From positions 2,852,001 to 2,916,000 of the forward strand of contig NZ_AP017898.1 in the NCBI RefSeq assembly GCF_003609835.1: 64,000 nucleotides of DNA, given 5' to 3'. This DNA is from Sphingopyxis sp. FD7. Its GTDB lineage: Bacteria > Pseudomonadota > Alphaproteobacteria > Sphingomonadales > Sphingomonadaceae. Below, piece by piece: positions 7,756 through 15,378 of the stretch. Numbering within the stretch: the stretch's first letter is position 1; each line of letters starts with the position of its first letter. Below the pieces are notes generated by a model. That model had not been told where the DNA came from. It did not search any database and saw nothing but the letters and a program-made list of their open reading frames with translations. A program made the position numbers and the translations under genes.

Positions 7756-10073
7756 GGCGCGCGCACCTCGACCAGCGGCACGCTCGCCAGTTCGCCCGCG
7801 AGGAAGGTCGCGCGGCTCACCTCCAGCCGGTCCTCGGCAAAGCGCACCGGCACGTCGAAGCGAAAGCCCGCGCGCACCGCGGCGCCCTCGGCAGGCGCCG
7901 CGTCGAGCAGCACTTCGCCCTCGCCCGTCACCAGAAAGGCCGCCGTCTCGATCCCACCCACCGACACGCTGACGCTGCCCGCGACCGGCAGGCGGATCGG
8001 CCGCACCACTTCGGCGTCGCCTTCGCCATAGCGCTTCACCAGCGCAAATTGCCGCCGCACCCCGTCGCCTGTTCCCAGCAACTGATCCTCGGCGGTCGGC
8101 AGCCCGTTGTCGGCCGCCGAACTGCTGTCGAACGGATCGCGAAAGCGGAACGCGCGCGCCGCACCGCGCCGCGCGCGGAAAAACGCCGTCAGCGCGCGCA
8201 CATCGGCCTCGGACCTTATCCCCGGCCCGGCGTCATAGCGCATCCGTGCCTCGGCCCATTCGCTCGCGCGCTGTTCGTGCCCCGATGGCGAGCTGACGAT
8301 CTGCGTCGAAAATTCGGTCAGCGCCACCGCCTCGCGCCCGATCGCGATCGGGAAATCCACTGCATCGAACGCCTGCACCCTGTCCTCCCCGTCAAAGGCC
8401 GTGAAGCCGTCGCGCGCCACCTGCGGCAGCGCCCAGATAAAGGTCCGCGCCACCCCCGCGCGCCGCGCCGCGTCGGCGGCCTCGGCGATCGCCGCCCACT
8501 GGCCGCGCTGTTCGGGCAGCAGCACGAACCCCGAAAAATAATGCTGTTCCGCAATGGGATAACCGAGCCGCAGCGCCATCGCGGCGCGCGCGCCAGCGGT
8601 CTCGCCGCTGCGCCCGCCGGTCACCCAGTCATAATCCTCGAGCTGGAGCACGTCGAACGCCGGCGCCGCCCAGCCGAGCGGCACATTGGCGCGCCGCACC
8701 TCTGCCGCCGCCGGGTCGAGCACCGGCGGCAGATAAACGAGCAAGTGGCTGACTAGCCCCGCCGCACCCGCCTCCTCCCGCGCCGCCGCGACCAGCGCGG
8801 CGGTCGAATCGGCGAGCAAGGCGCCCAGCGCATCGAGCATCGCCCGCTGCGGCGCATCGAGCGTCCCCCGCACGTCGGCGATCGGCACGCTCGCACTGCC
8901 CAGCATCGCGGTCGCCGCGGCGTCATAGGCACAGATGCGCCCCTCGCCCGCGATCCACCACCAGGGCTCGCCGACCTGGAACCTGCCCGCCAGCCCGGCG
9001 TCGCGCCCGATCGCGACAAATGCCCGCGCCACCGCCTGCAAATAAGCCATCGCCGCCGCATTGGCGGGCGACAGCAAGGTCGAGGGCGGCTGCCACCCGG
9101 TCAGCGCGGGCGCGCCGTCGGCGTCGCGCTGCTTCCAGTCTGCGGGGCAATAGGCGTCGAAGAGTTCATAGGAGAGCGACCAGATCAGCCCCAGCCCCGC
9201 CGCCGCGCAGGTCGCGGCGAAATCGCGGTGCCACGCGGCGCACGGGCCGTTGAGCGCGCCCCCCGCCGCATCCGCGAGCAGCCCCGCGCCCGACGGCGCC
9301 AGCCGCATATAATGGCTCATCCCGACATAATGGACGACGTCGCCGCGATAGCCCAGCTGCACGATCTGCCGCACCACGCGCGCCGGGGTCAGGTGGTAAC
9401 AATCGTCATAGCCGTTCGTCATGCCCAGCGCCGTTTCGGGCAGCACCGCATCGCCGATCGCCAGTACCGATCCCGATCCGGTGCAGACGATGTCGCTCAT
9501 CTCGGCCCAGCCCTCGGCGGGCGCCGCCAGCTCGCCCGCGCCGCCGTCATAGGTCGGCGGCACCAGCGAGACGAACATCCGGTCGATGTCCCCGGCCCAC
9601 ACCGGATCGGCCTCGCCGGGGAGCAGGAAGCCCCCGTCGAGATCGTCGAAATCGAGCGCGATCACCGCATCCTCGCCGGTCCCGTCGGCATAATTCCACA
9701 GCCGCACATACCAGGCGCGCGCATTGCCCGCCCCATCGCGCCCCTCGATCGTCAGCGTCGGCCCGTGCAGCGCGTCGAGCGGCTTCACCCCGCCCGACCG
9801 CCACCGGAAGCTCAGCTGCGTGTGCCGGAAATCGCGCCGCGTCTCATAGGCGAGCAGCGGATGATCCCAGCGGTCCGCCGCCTCCCAGATCAGCCCCGCC
9901 AGGTCCTGCTTGCGATAAAAGACCGCCTCGACGCGCAGCGAACCCGGCGCGTTGCTCGTCACGCTAGCCATCATCGGCCGCGCAAAATCGACCGTCCAGA
10001 ACCGCGGGTCGAACCGCTTGATCCACCCCTTGCGATGATGCGGTTCGGCCGCCACCAATGCCCAGCCCATCAC
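7749..10073 (-). CDS. Fusion protein: large TIM-barrel-like domain plus DUF2460 distal-tail domain (gp12-like)
   Basis: 774 residues. About 210 C-terminal residues (from FPIAIGREAVALTEFSTQIV) are DUF2460/TIGR02217, the RcGTA gp12 distal-tail family, with EWAEARMRYDAGPG and the C-terminal RFAEDRLEVSRATF. The roughly 560 residues before it are not part of RcGTA gp12. They begin HHRKGWIKRFDPRFW and contain barrel-like segments with acids near strand ends (VGEPWWW, LQLEDYDWV, TFIWALPQV) that resemble a glycoside-hydrolase-type TIM barrel. The start is GTG 10073 or the adjacent ATG 10070; GGAGG lies just upstream. Confidence 0.82.
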   Translation of the reverse strand: MMGWALVAAEPHHRKGWIKRFDPRFWTVDFARPMMASVTSNAPGSLRVEAVFYRKQDLAGLIWEAADRWDHPLLAYETRRDFRHTQLSFRWRSGGVKPLDALHGPTLTIEGRDGAGNARAWYVRLWNYADGTGEDAVIALDFDDLDGGFLLPGEADPVWAGDIDRMFVSLVPPTYDGGAGELAAPAEGWAEMSDIVCTGSGSVLAIGDAVLPETALGMTNGYDDCYHLTPARVVRQIVQLGYRGDVVHYVGMSHYMRLAPSGAGLLADAAGGALNGPCAAWHRDFAATCAAAGLGLIWSLSYELFDAYCPADWKQRDADGAPALTGWQPPSTLLSPANAAAMAYLQAVARAFVAIGRDAGLAGRFQVGEPWWWIAGEGRICAYDAAATAMLGSASVPIADVRGTLDAPQRAMLDALGALLADSTAALVAAAREEAGAAGLVSHLLVYLPPVLDPAAAEVRRANVPLGWAAPAFDVLQLEDYDWVTGGRSGETAGARAAMALRLGYPIAEQHYFSGFVLLPEQRGQWAAIAEAADAARRAGVARTFIWALPQVARDGFTAFDGEDRVQAFDAVDFPIAIGREAVALTEFSTQIVSSPSGHEQRASEWAEARMRYDAGPGIRSEADVRALTAFFRARRGAARAFRFRDPFDSSSAADNGLPTAEDQLLGTGDGVRRQFALVKRYGEGDAEVVRPIRLPVAGSVSVSVGGIETAAFLVTGEGEVLLDAAPAEGAAVRAGFRFDVPVRFAEDRLEVSRATFLAGELASVPLVEVRAPW

Positions 10074-10080
10074 AAAAGCC

Positions 10081-10200
10081 TCCCCCTCCCGCCTGCGGGA
10101 GGGGCAGCGAGACTTGCGAAGTTGTTCGCTAGTCGCAGCGGGGTGGGCAGTCGCGACGTCGCTGGCCCACCCCCAACCCTTCCCGCAAGCGGGAGGGGAG
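10081..10200. repeat. Palindromic intergenic repeat between tape-measure and DUF2460 genes
   Basis: Two palindromes bracket a central segment: ten-base arms at 10083-10092 and 10095-10104, and a related cccttcccgc/gcgggagggg pair at about 10177-10198. This is the type of hairpin-rich element scattered between genes in sphingomonads. It fills most of the 174-base gap between the two tail genes. Confidence 0.7.
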
Positions 10201-10247
10201 CGAACGCATCACTCTTGATATTTGCATATAGGATCATGCCGTCGCTC

Positions 10248-10820
10248 CTAATCCTCCCCCGCCGCCACCGCGCGCCGCACCGCGCGCGCCAACTGCCGCC
10301 CCGTCTGCGCCAGCCGCTGCGGATCGCTCCCCGCCGCGCCCTGCACATTCACCGTGATCGCAAGATTGCGCACCGGCGCCCCCGCCGCCTCGATCCGCCC
10401 GCTCGCGGTCGGCACGAACAACTCGGGGCCCCGCTCGCCGACGCGATAGGCGCGCCCCGCGCTCACCGGCCCGCCTGTCGCGCGCCCCGGCGCGCCGAAC
10501 AGCGCCATCGCGATCGACGAACCCAGCGACAGCAGCCCGCCGCCACCGCTCCCGCCGCCGCCCAGCGCCGCCCCCAGCCCGCCCGCCACCGCCGCGCGCG
10601 CGATGTCGGCCATCACCGACAGCGCCAGCCGCTTCAGATCCTCGAACCCCAGCTTGCCGGTGGTGATCGCGCGCGACAGCGCCCGCTCGATCGCGCGTCC
10701 GGCATCCTCGGCCCCGGCGACCAGCGGGCCGCGCAATTCCTCGCGCAGCGCCGCGATGTCGCGCCGGAACGCCCCCGTGTCGGCGCGCACCGCGACGACC
10801 ATCTCGTCGATCTCATCCAT
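10248..10820 (-). CDS. GTA tail tape-measure protein, gp11-like
   Basis: 190 residues, close to the 219 of RcGTA gp11 and far shorter than siphophage tape measures, so a short tail is predicted. It opens with the helical MDEIDEMVVAVRADTGAFRRD, has a glycine-rich hydrophobic middle (AALGGGGSGGGGLLSLGSS) and ends with the tail tape-measure signature GGPVSAGRAYRVGERGPELF followed by NLAITVNVQG. The ATG at 10820 overlaps the upstream chaperone gene by 8 bases. Confidence 0.9.
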   Translation of the reverse strand: MDEIDEMVVAVRADTGAFRRDIAALREELRGPLVAGAEDAGRAIERALSRAITTGKLGFEDLKRLALSVMADIARAAVAGGLGAALGGGGSGGGGLLSLGSSIAMALFGAPGRATGGPVSAGRAYRVGERGPELFVPTASGRIEAAGAPVRNLAITVNVQGAAGSDPQRLAQTGRQLARAVRRAVAAGED

Positions 10821-11037
10821 CGGGAAATTGCTCCATCATTGCGCTCAGCGCCGCGCGGTCGAAACCGGCAACGCCGCTCTCGTCGATCCACCCCGCCAGC
10901 ACCGCCGCGACATCGGCAGGCGTCGCCGCCCAGAAATCCTCCGGTCGCCACCCCGCGACGCGCGCCATCACGCCGAGCAGCCGCGCCGCGCGCGGACCAA
11001 AAGCCTGCTCGCGGGCGGCGTCGGTTTGGGACATCAT
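10813..11037 (-). CDS. Phage/GTA tail assembly chaperone (gp10.1-like)
   Basis: 74 residues from the double ATG at 11037/11034. The segment FGPRAARLLGVMARVAGWRPEDFWAATPADV is typical of the small tail chaperone encoded just before the tape measure in alphaproteobacterial GTAs. It probably guides polymerisation of tail tube around the tape measure. GGGAG lies 9 bases before the ATG at 11037. Confidence 0.8.
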   Translation of the reverse strand: MMSQTDAAREQAFGPRAARLLGVMARVAGWRPEDFWAATPADVAAVLAGWIDESGVAGFDRAALSAMMEQFPDG

Positions 11038-11070
11038 CGCCTTTCGCTCCCTCACCCCCGGTTCAAAGGA

Positions 11071-11223
11071 ATCTCACACAAAGGCACAAAGGTACGAAGA
11101 AGGAGGAATCGCGGCGAAGCCGCCTCCACCACAGCATCGCTCCGCCGTGGCGCAACGCTCACATGACCCGATAACCCCTCGCCGATCACGACATCTTCGT
11201 GCCTTTGTGTCTTTGTGTGAGAC
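11071..11223. repeat. Inverted-repeat element with 30-base ends in the tail operon
   Basis: The left arm 11071-11100 (atctcacacaaaggcacaaa...) and right arm 11194-11223 are imperfect inverted copies of each other around a 93-base centre, like a small non-autonomous mobile element. A related copy lies at 35524-35672. It separates the two tail chaperone genes and holds no recognisable gene. Confidence 0.7.
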
Positions 11224-11251
11224 TCTTTTTCTTCCCACGGAACGCCCACTC

Positions 11252-11578
11252 TCACCGCCCCTGCAATATCTGCCCCAGCAGCACGCGCAGCGCCGGGGTC
11301 ACCGCCGCCAGCCCCTGCGCCACGACCGCCTCGCCGACATCCTCGCGCGTCAGCGCGTCGGGCCGATCCTTCACACAATGCCAGAACAGCGTCGCCAGCT
11401 CGCCCAGCGCCAGCCGCCCGTCGGCCGCGCGCTCGACCAATGCGAACAGCGGCCCCAGCTCCGCCTCCGCCGCGACCAGCGCGGCAAAGCTCGGGCGCAG
11501 CACCAGCCGCGCGCCCGCGACGCACAGCTCCGCCTCGCCGCGCAGCGCGTTCGCTCCCATCCTTGCCGACGCGCTCAC
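11252..11578 (-). CDS. Gene transfer agent family protein, gp10-like tail chaperone
   Basis: 108 residues. The conserved GANALRGEAEL and LRPSFAALVAAEAELGPLFAL match the GTA gp10 family (Phage_TAC_11 type). The role is probably tail assembly. It starts at GTG 11578, which forms a GTGA overlap with the stop of the major tail protein gene, so it is translationally coupled to that gene. Confidence 0.87.
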   Translation of the reverse strand: MSASARMGANALRGEAELCVAGARLVLRPSFAALVAAEAELGPLFALVERAADGRLALGELATLFWHCVKDRPDALTREDVGEAVVAQGLAAVTPALRVLLGQILQGR

Positions 11579-11982
11579 AGGCTCACCACCGCGCCGCTCG
11601 ATTCGAGGTTCAGCGTATAATTGCGCTCGCCATTATAATCGCCGGCATAGTCGAGCCGCGTCACCAGAAAGCGTCCGCGCATCCGCTCGCCGCTCTCGAA
11701 GCTCAGCTCATAATCGTCGATCGCGCCCGACAACGCATGGCCGCGCAGCCGCAACTCGGCGTCGGAGCCGGTAAAGATGCCCGCGGCGCTCACCGACACC
11801 GACCGCACGCCCGCGCCCGACAACAGCTCGCGCCATCCGCCCGAATCCTTGGTGGTGACGTTCACCGCCTCGCCATTCACCGACAATTGCGTCGTGCGCA
11901 GCCCCGCCACGGTCCGATAGGTCGGCGGAGCGCCGCCGTCGCCGACCTTGAGCAGAAAAGCGCTCCCATTTTCGATTGCCAT
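11575..11982 (-). CDS. Major tail tube protein, TP901-1 family (gp9-like)
   Basis: 135 residues; the subunit that polymerises into the tail tube. The start MAIENGSAFLLKVGDGG and the later TTQLSVNGEAVNVTTKDSGGWRELL are signatures of the TP901-1 major tail family shared with RcGTA gp9. The gene is preceded by the oppositely oriented gene 12030-12365, so the late transcript must pass through or restart in this 47-base gap. AAGGAGG lies 4 to 10 bases before the ATG at 11982. Confidence 0.92.
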   Translation of the reverse strand: MAIENGSAFLLKVGDGGAPPTYRTVAGLRTTQLSVNGEAVNVTTKDSGGWRELLSGAGVRSVSVSAAGIFTGSDAELRLRGHALSGAIDDYELSFESGERMRGRFLVTRLDYAGDYNGERNYTLNLESSGAVVSL

Positions 11983-12029
11983 CGTCTAACCTCCTTGAAA
12001 AATAATCGTGCGGAATGGGGAGTCGCAGG

Positions 12030-12365
12030 ATGCTGATCACGACACTGGTTCTGGCCATGATGGTCCAGTCGCCCGCGGCGACGGTCGACCGGACGCGCGC
12101 CGCTTTCACCAAATGCCTTCGCGACGATCTCAAGCGGGCGCTCGAGGCGAAGGTCGAAGAGGCCGAATATGTGATGACGCTCAAGGCGAACTGCACGGCC
12201 GAACGCGACGCCTTTCGCAAGGCGGTGATCGCGCTCGGCCGCGCCGCGGGCGATTCCGAAAAGGTCGCGACCGAGGACGCCGACTGGCAGGTCGAGGATT
12301 ATCACGATAATTTCACCGAGAAGTTCAGGGATTATAAGGCGACCAACACGCTGCCCGGCGACTGA
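12030..12365 (+). CDS. Small secreted protein of unknown function, inverted inside the GTA cluster
   Basis: 111 residues from ATG 12030 (GGGAG 8 bases upstream; an upstream ATG at 12015 would add 5 residues and damage the signal peptide). It has a hydrophobic signal sequence (MLITTLVLAMMVQSPAATVD) and a mature, highly charged helical part with two cysteines (TKCLRDDL and KANCTAERD), plausibly one disulphide. I do not recognise the family. It is the only plus-strand gene inside the minus-strand GTA run, between gp9-like and gp8-like genes, 47 and 19 bases away. Confidence 0.75.
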   Translation: MLITTLVLAMMVQSPAATVDRTRAAFTKCLRDDLKRALEAKVEEAEYVMTLKANCTAERDAFRKAVIALGRAAGDSEKVATEDADWQVEDYHDNFTEKFRDYKATNTLPGD

Positions 12366-12384
12366 CCGACGCGCTTCCCGATCT

Positions 12385-12777
12385 TCAGGCCACGAGGCAT
12401 CGGCATTGCACGATCATCTCGTGCCGCCAGCCGCCCTCGCGCGCAAAGCCAAGGCGCGTGCGGATCGTCCGCGCGCCCACGATCGTCCAGCCGCCCGCCG
12501 CCCCCCGCATCGTCGCGACGACGCGTTCGATGCGCTCGGCGGCGCCTTCATCCACCGTGCCGCCGACACCCGCCAGCACCAGCGTCAGCCGAACCTCGCG
12601 CCCCGCGCGATCCTTCGTGCCCCAGTCGCGCCCCTCGACGCCGCCGACCGTCACAAAGGGCGCGCTCGCGCGCGGCGGTGCGCCGTCGAAGACGCCATGG
12701 ACGATCCCCGCCAGCGCTTCGTCGCGCGTCAGCAGGTCGAGCGCGCGGGCGCGCACCGCGCTCTCGGCGCTCGTCAC
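12385..12777 (-). CDS. DUF3168 tail terminator protein, gp8-like
   Basis: 130 residues from GTG 12777, which overlaps the stop of the connector gene (GTGA). The sequence ALDLLTRDEALAGIVHGVFDGAPPRASAPFVTVG is the DUF3168 opening, and RHEMIVQCRCLVA closes it. Family members cap the tail tube and join it to the neck. Reading frames extending further upstream belong to the connector gene. Confidence 0.88.
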   Translation of the reverse strand: MTSAESAVRARALDLLTRDEALAGIVHGVFDGAPPRASAPFVTVGGVEGRDWGTKDRAGREVRLTLVLAGVGGTVDEGAAERIERVVATMRGAAGGWTIVGARTIRTRLGFAREGGWRHEMIVQCRCLVA

Positions 12778-13322
12778 CGCCCGCTCCCCAGCGTCAGCCG
12801 CCGCCACGGCTGCCACAGCGCGGCGATGGCGGCGGGCGGGGCGGTGCCCGACCCGTCGCGCGCGTCGTGCAGATGTTGCGTCATGCGCAATATGCCCTGC
12901 CTTATCGCTTCGGGCACGCCGTTCGGCCCATCGGCGATGCCCGCGCGATAGGCGACGCGCAGCCGCTCGGCGTCGTCCGCCCGTTCGACCGCGATGCGCG
13001 TGCTGCCATCGCGGCCGACGGTTAGGCGATATTCGCCCTCGGCGAGCGGTCTTTCCCCGCCGCCCGGCACGAGCAGCGCCAGGCTGTCGATACCGGTCAC
13101 CGGCTGCGCGGCCAGCCGGACCGCGCCCGCGTCGATCGGCAGTCTTTCCTCGACCGCGCGCACGATCAGCCACTGGCCGATAAAGGCCTCGCAGATATTG
13201 GTCGCGGCGCGGATCAGCCCCGCCACCACCGCATCGTCGACCGTCGCGCCCATCCTTAACCAGCCGCGCGCTTCATTCAGGCTTACCGGCGCTTCCCCCG
13301 GCAACAGACTCTCGGCCATCAT
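12774..13322 (-). CDS. Head-tail connector (adaptor) protein, gp6-like
   Basis: 182 residues. SLNEARGWLRMGATVDDAVVAGLIRAATNICEAFIGQ is the hallmark of the phiE125 gp8 / HK97 gp6-like connector family, which sits under the portal. The start is the first of two adjacent ATGs (13322, 13319). The first forms an ATGA overlap with the preceding 94-residue gene, and the stop forms GTGA with the next gene. Confidence 0.87.
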   Translation of the reverse strand: MMAESLLPGEAPVSLNEARGWLRMGATVDDAVVAGLIRAATNICEAFIGQWLIVRAVEERLPIDAGAVRLAAQPVTGIDSLALLVPGGGERPLAEGEYRLTVGRDGSTRIAVERADDAERLRVAYRAGIADGPNGVPEAIRQGILRMTQHLHDARDGSGTAPPAAIAALWQPWRRLTLGSGR

Positions 13323-13603
13323 CGCTCCTCCACCCGCATCGACACCGATCGCTCGTCGATCTGTCCATCGCTCAGCGTCACCCGGTTGGTGACGCGATAG
13401 AGGCGGCCCGCAACGCCGCCCGTCAGCGTGACGGTGGTTTGCAGCAGGCCGTGCGCCGCGCCCGCCACGCTCACGCCCCCCGCCTCGGCCGGGATGACCG
13501 ACCAGTCGCTCGCGACGATGGCGGCCCCGTCGGAATAAGCGGCCGCCCAGTCGAACTCGAAATCGATCCGGGTGCCCGGATCCTTTACCATCATCGTCAT
13601 CAT
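13319..13603 (-). CDS. Small Ig/FN3-like phage structural protein (fibre-tail adaptor type)
   Basis: 94 residues. The pattern DPGTRIDFEFDWAAAYSDGAAIVASDWSV, followed by TLTGGVAGRLYRVTNRVTLSDG and a final RSVSMRVEE, is that of the small beta-sandwich phage proteins annotated as fibre-tail adaptors. It may join the S74 fibre encoded just upstream to the particle. Overlapping ATGA with the gp6-like gene suggests coupled synthesis. The exact role is inferred. Confidence 0.7.
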   Translation of the reverse strand: MMTMMVKDPGTRIDFEFDWAAAYSDGAAIVASDWSVIPAEAGGVSVAGAAHGLLQTTVTLTGGVAGRLYRVTNRVTLSDGQIDERSVSMRVEER

Positions 13604-13615
13604 CGGCCCTTTCCG

Positions 13616-13771
13616 TCAGGGTTTGCGTGGTGTCGCACGCCGCGCGATCGCGCGCGGCATCGGCAGCATTGTCTGCGGCGCTGCGGGGGCCGGCCCGGCC
13701 CATTCGCTCGCGAGGTCGCGTCGGCCGACATCGCCGATCGCGCGCGCCGCCAGCGCCGTTCCGCCGGTCAC
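13616..13771 (-). CDS. Possible 51-residue protein coupled to the fibre gene
   Basis: A short frame starting at GTG 13771 that overlaps the fibre stop as GTGA, the same arrangement used by the gp8- and gp10-like genes in this cluster, and ending 12 bases before the next gene. The product is basic (VTGGTALAARAIGDVG... ARRATPRKP) and matches no family I know. Position and coupling are the only support. Confidence 0.5.
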   Translation of the reverse strand: MTGGTALAARAIGDVGRRDLASEWAGPAPAAPQTMLPMPRAIARRATPRKP

Positions 13772-15255
13772 GCCGCCGCCTCCAGCGCCGCGATCCGCGC
13801 GTCCTGCGCGGCGATCAGGAACAGCGCGAGCTGGTCGACGCGGACCCCGAAGCGGCTTCCGGCGGGGCGACCGGCCTGCGCCGCGCGCACCGGGGCGATG
13901 AGGTTGCCTTCCCCGTCGCGGACTTCGTCGGTCGCCGTGACCGGCTCCACCGCGTCCCACTTGTCCCAGCAGAGAAAGGCATAGGCGCTGCCCGGATCGA
14001 CGCCCTCGGCAAGCGGCTCGATCAGCCCCTCGTCGGCCATGATCGCCCACACCGCCTGCGCGCGCACGCCGAAGTGCATCCGCGCACCGTCCGCGCCCTT
14101 CGCGGCGATCGCGTCGTTCCACTGATAGAAACCGAGTTCAGCCGCGATCCGCCGCGCGGCGCGCAGTTCGGCTTCGGTCGGCGCGCCGCGCCACGTCTTG
14201 TCGCGCGCGTCGGATGTGTTGATCGTGCCATTGACGGCATAGATTTCGCTGACCCGGTTGACGCCGCCGCCAATCGTATAGGCATTGTCGGCGACCGGAT
14301 AAAAACCGCCCGCCGACGAGATCGCCCAGCGATAGGTGCCATTGGTGCCAAAGCGTATCTGGTGGTTCAGGCTGTTCCAGATGTCGAAACCGTCGTCGAT
14401 TGCCGAATAGCCGCAAAAGCCCTTCGCCCCCGACGGATCGTAAAAGCCCTGATAACAGGCGCCGCCGCCGCGCGCGGTGGTCGTTTCGAGCCGCTGGATT
14501 TCGCCGCCCGACACGATATGCAGGCGCGCGTTCGGCGCTCCCGGCATCGAACCGATGCCCAGATGGCCTGTCGCGCTCAGCCGCATCCGTTCCAATCCAC
14601 CGGACACAAAGCCGATATTGTCGGCGGCGGGTTGCCAGAATCCGGTGTCGGCGTCGGCGGCAAAGCTGATCGACGGCGCCGCTGCGCTGCCCGCGGCCGC
14701 GCCCAATGCGCCGTCCAGCGGATAGCGCCCGCCGGCATCGCGAAACGCCAGCGCCGACAGGGGGATGTTGACCCAGTCCGCGCCGCGCCGAACGGTCACC
14801 GCGTCGCTTGCCTCACCCCCGCTCGCGCTGTCATGCGATGTCGAGATCGGTTGCCTCGCAGCAAGCGCGTCGTGCACGCTCGTCAGCTGGCCCGACAGCC
14901 CCGCCACCGCGGCCGCCAGCGCCGCCGTCTCCATGTCGCGCGCCGCGAACCAGTCCGCGCCCACCGTCAGCGCGATCGTCTTGAGGCCGACCGCGAAATC
15001 GACCGCCGCGCCGCCCGCGGACGAAGCCGCCACCGCGTCGCGCAGCAGCCGCCCGTCGCCGCCGATCCGGCCGGTCCCCACCTCCCATTCGGCGGGATGC
15101 GCTATCCCTGCGATGGCATAATGAAACGACACGCCGGGCGGCACGACGCCCGAAAAACGGCGATGGCCGGGCACCGCGCCGGTGGGCGTCAGCGGCCCGG
15201 TCCCGCCCTCCTGCGCCAGCTCGCGCACCAGGTCGGCGAAAAAGGGAGTCGGCAT
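13768..15255 (-). CDS. Tail fibre/spike with C-terminal S74 auto-processing chaperone domain
   Basis: 495 residues. The N-terminal part (MPTPFFADLVRELAQEG) leads into fibre repeats (SFAADADTGFWQPAADNIGF, MRLSATGHLGIG) and then an intramolecular chaperone of peptidase family S74. Its start is marked by NTSDARDKTW, matching the SDxxxK self-cleavage motif, and it ends in a coiled coil (QLALFLIAAQDARIAALEA). These domains trimerise fibres and cut themselves off. ATG 15255 (GGAAAGGA upstream) is preferred to a TTG at 15279. In RcGTA nothing like this lies between capsid and connector genes. Confidence 0.85.
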   Translation of the reverse strand: MPTPFFADLVRELAQEGGTGPLTPTGAVPGHRRFSGVVPPGVSFHYAIAGIAHPAEWEVGTGRIGGDGRLLRDAVAASSAGGAAVDFAVGLKTIALTVGADWFAARDMETAALAAAVAGLSGQLTSVHDALAARQPISTSHDSASGGEASDAVTVRRGADWVNIPLSALAFRDAGGRYPLDGALGAAAGSAAAPSISFAADADTGFWQPAADNIGFVSGGLERMRLSATGHLGIGSMPGAPNARLHIVSGGEIQRLETTTARGGGACYQGFYDPSGAKGFCGYSAIDDGFDIWNSLNHQIRFGTNGTYRWAISSAGGFYPVADNAYTIGGGVNRVSEIYAVNGTINTSDARDKTWRGAPTEAELRAARRIAAELGFYQWNDAIAAKGADGARMHFGVRAQAVWAIMADEGLIEPLAEGVDPGSAYAFLCWDKWDAVEPVTATDEVRDGEGNLIAPVRAAQAGRPAGSRFGVRVDQLALFLIAAQDARIAALEAAA

Positions 15256-15310
15256 GGCAAAGCCATCCTTTCCAATCAATTTTAGATGAGAAGAATGTCG
15301 GTCGGCATTT

Positions 15311-15353
15311 GGCGCCCGGCTCCGCCCCGAAAGGGTTGGACGGGCCGGGCGCC
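15311..15353 (-). other. Strong stem-loop between capsid and fibre genes
   Basis: Ten-base perfect arms (15311-15320 and 15344-15353) are extended inward by shorter pairings with a GAAA loop. There is no T-run. It may partially end transcription or protect the 3' end of the capsid message, which would raise capsid over fibre synthesis (inference). Confidence 0.5.
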
Positions 15354-15378
15354 CTCGCGCGCCTGCGCTGCCTTCGGG

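Noticed and set aside
9228..11174. A 648-codon plus-strand frame over tail genes
   Set aside because: Antisense shadow crossing several minus-strand genes and a repeat; no domain resemblance.
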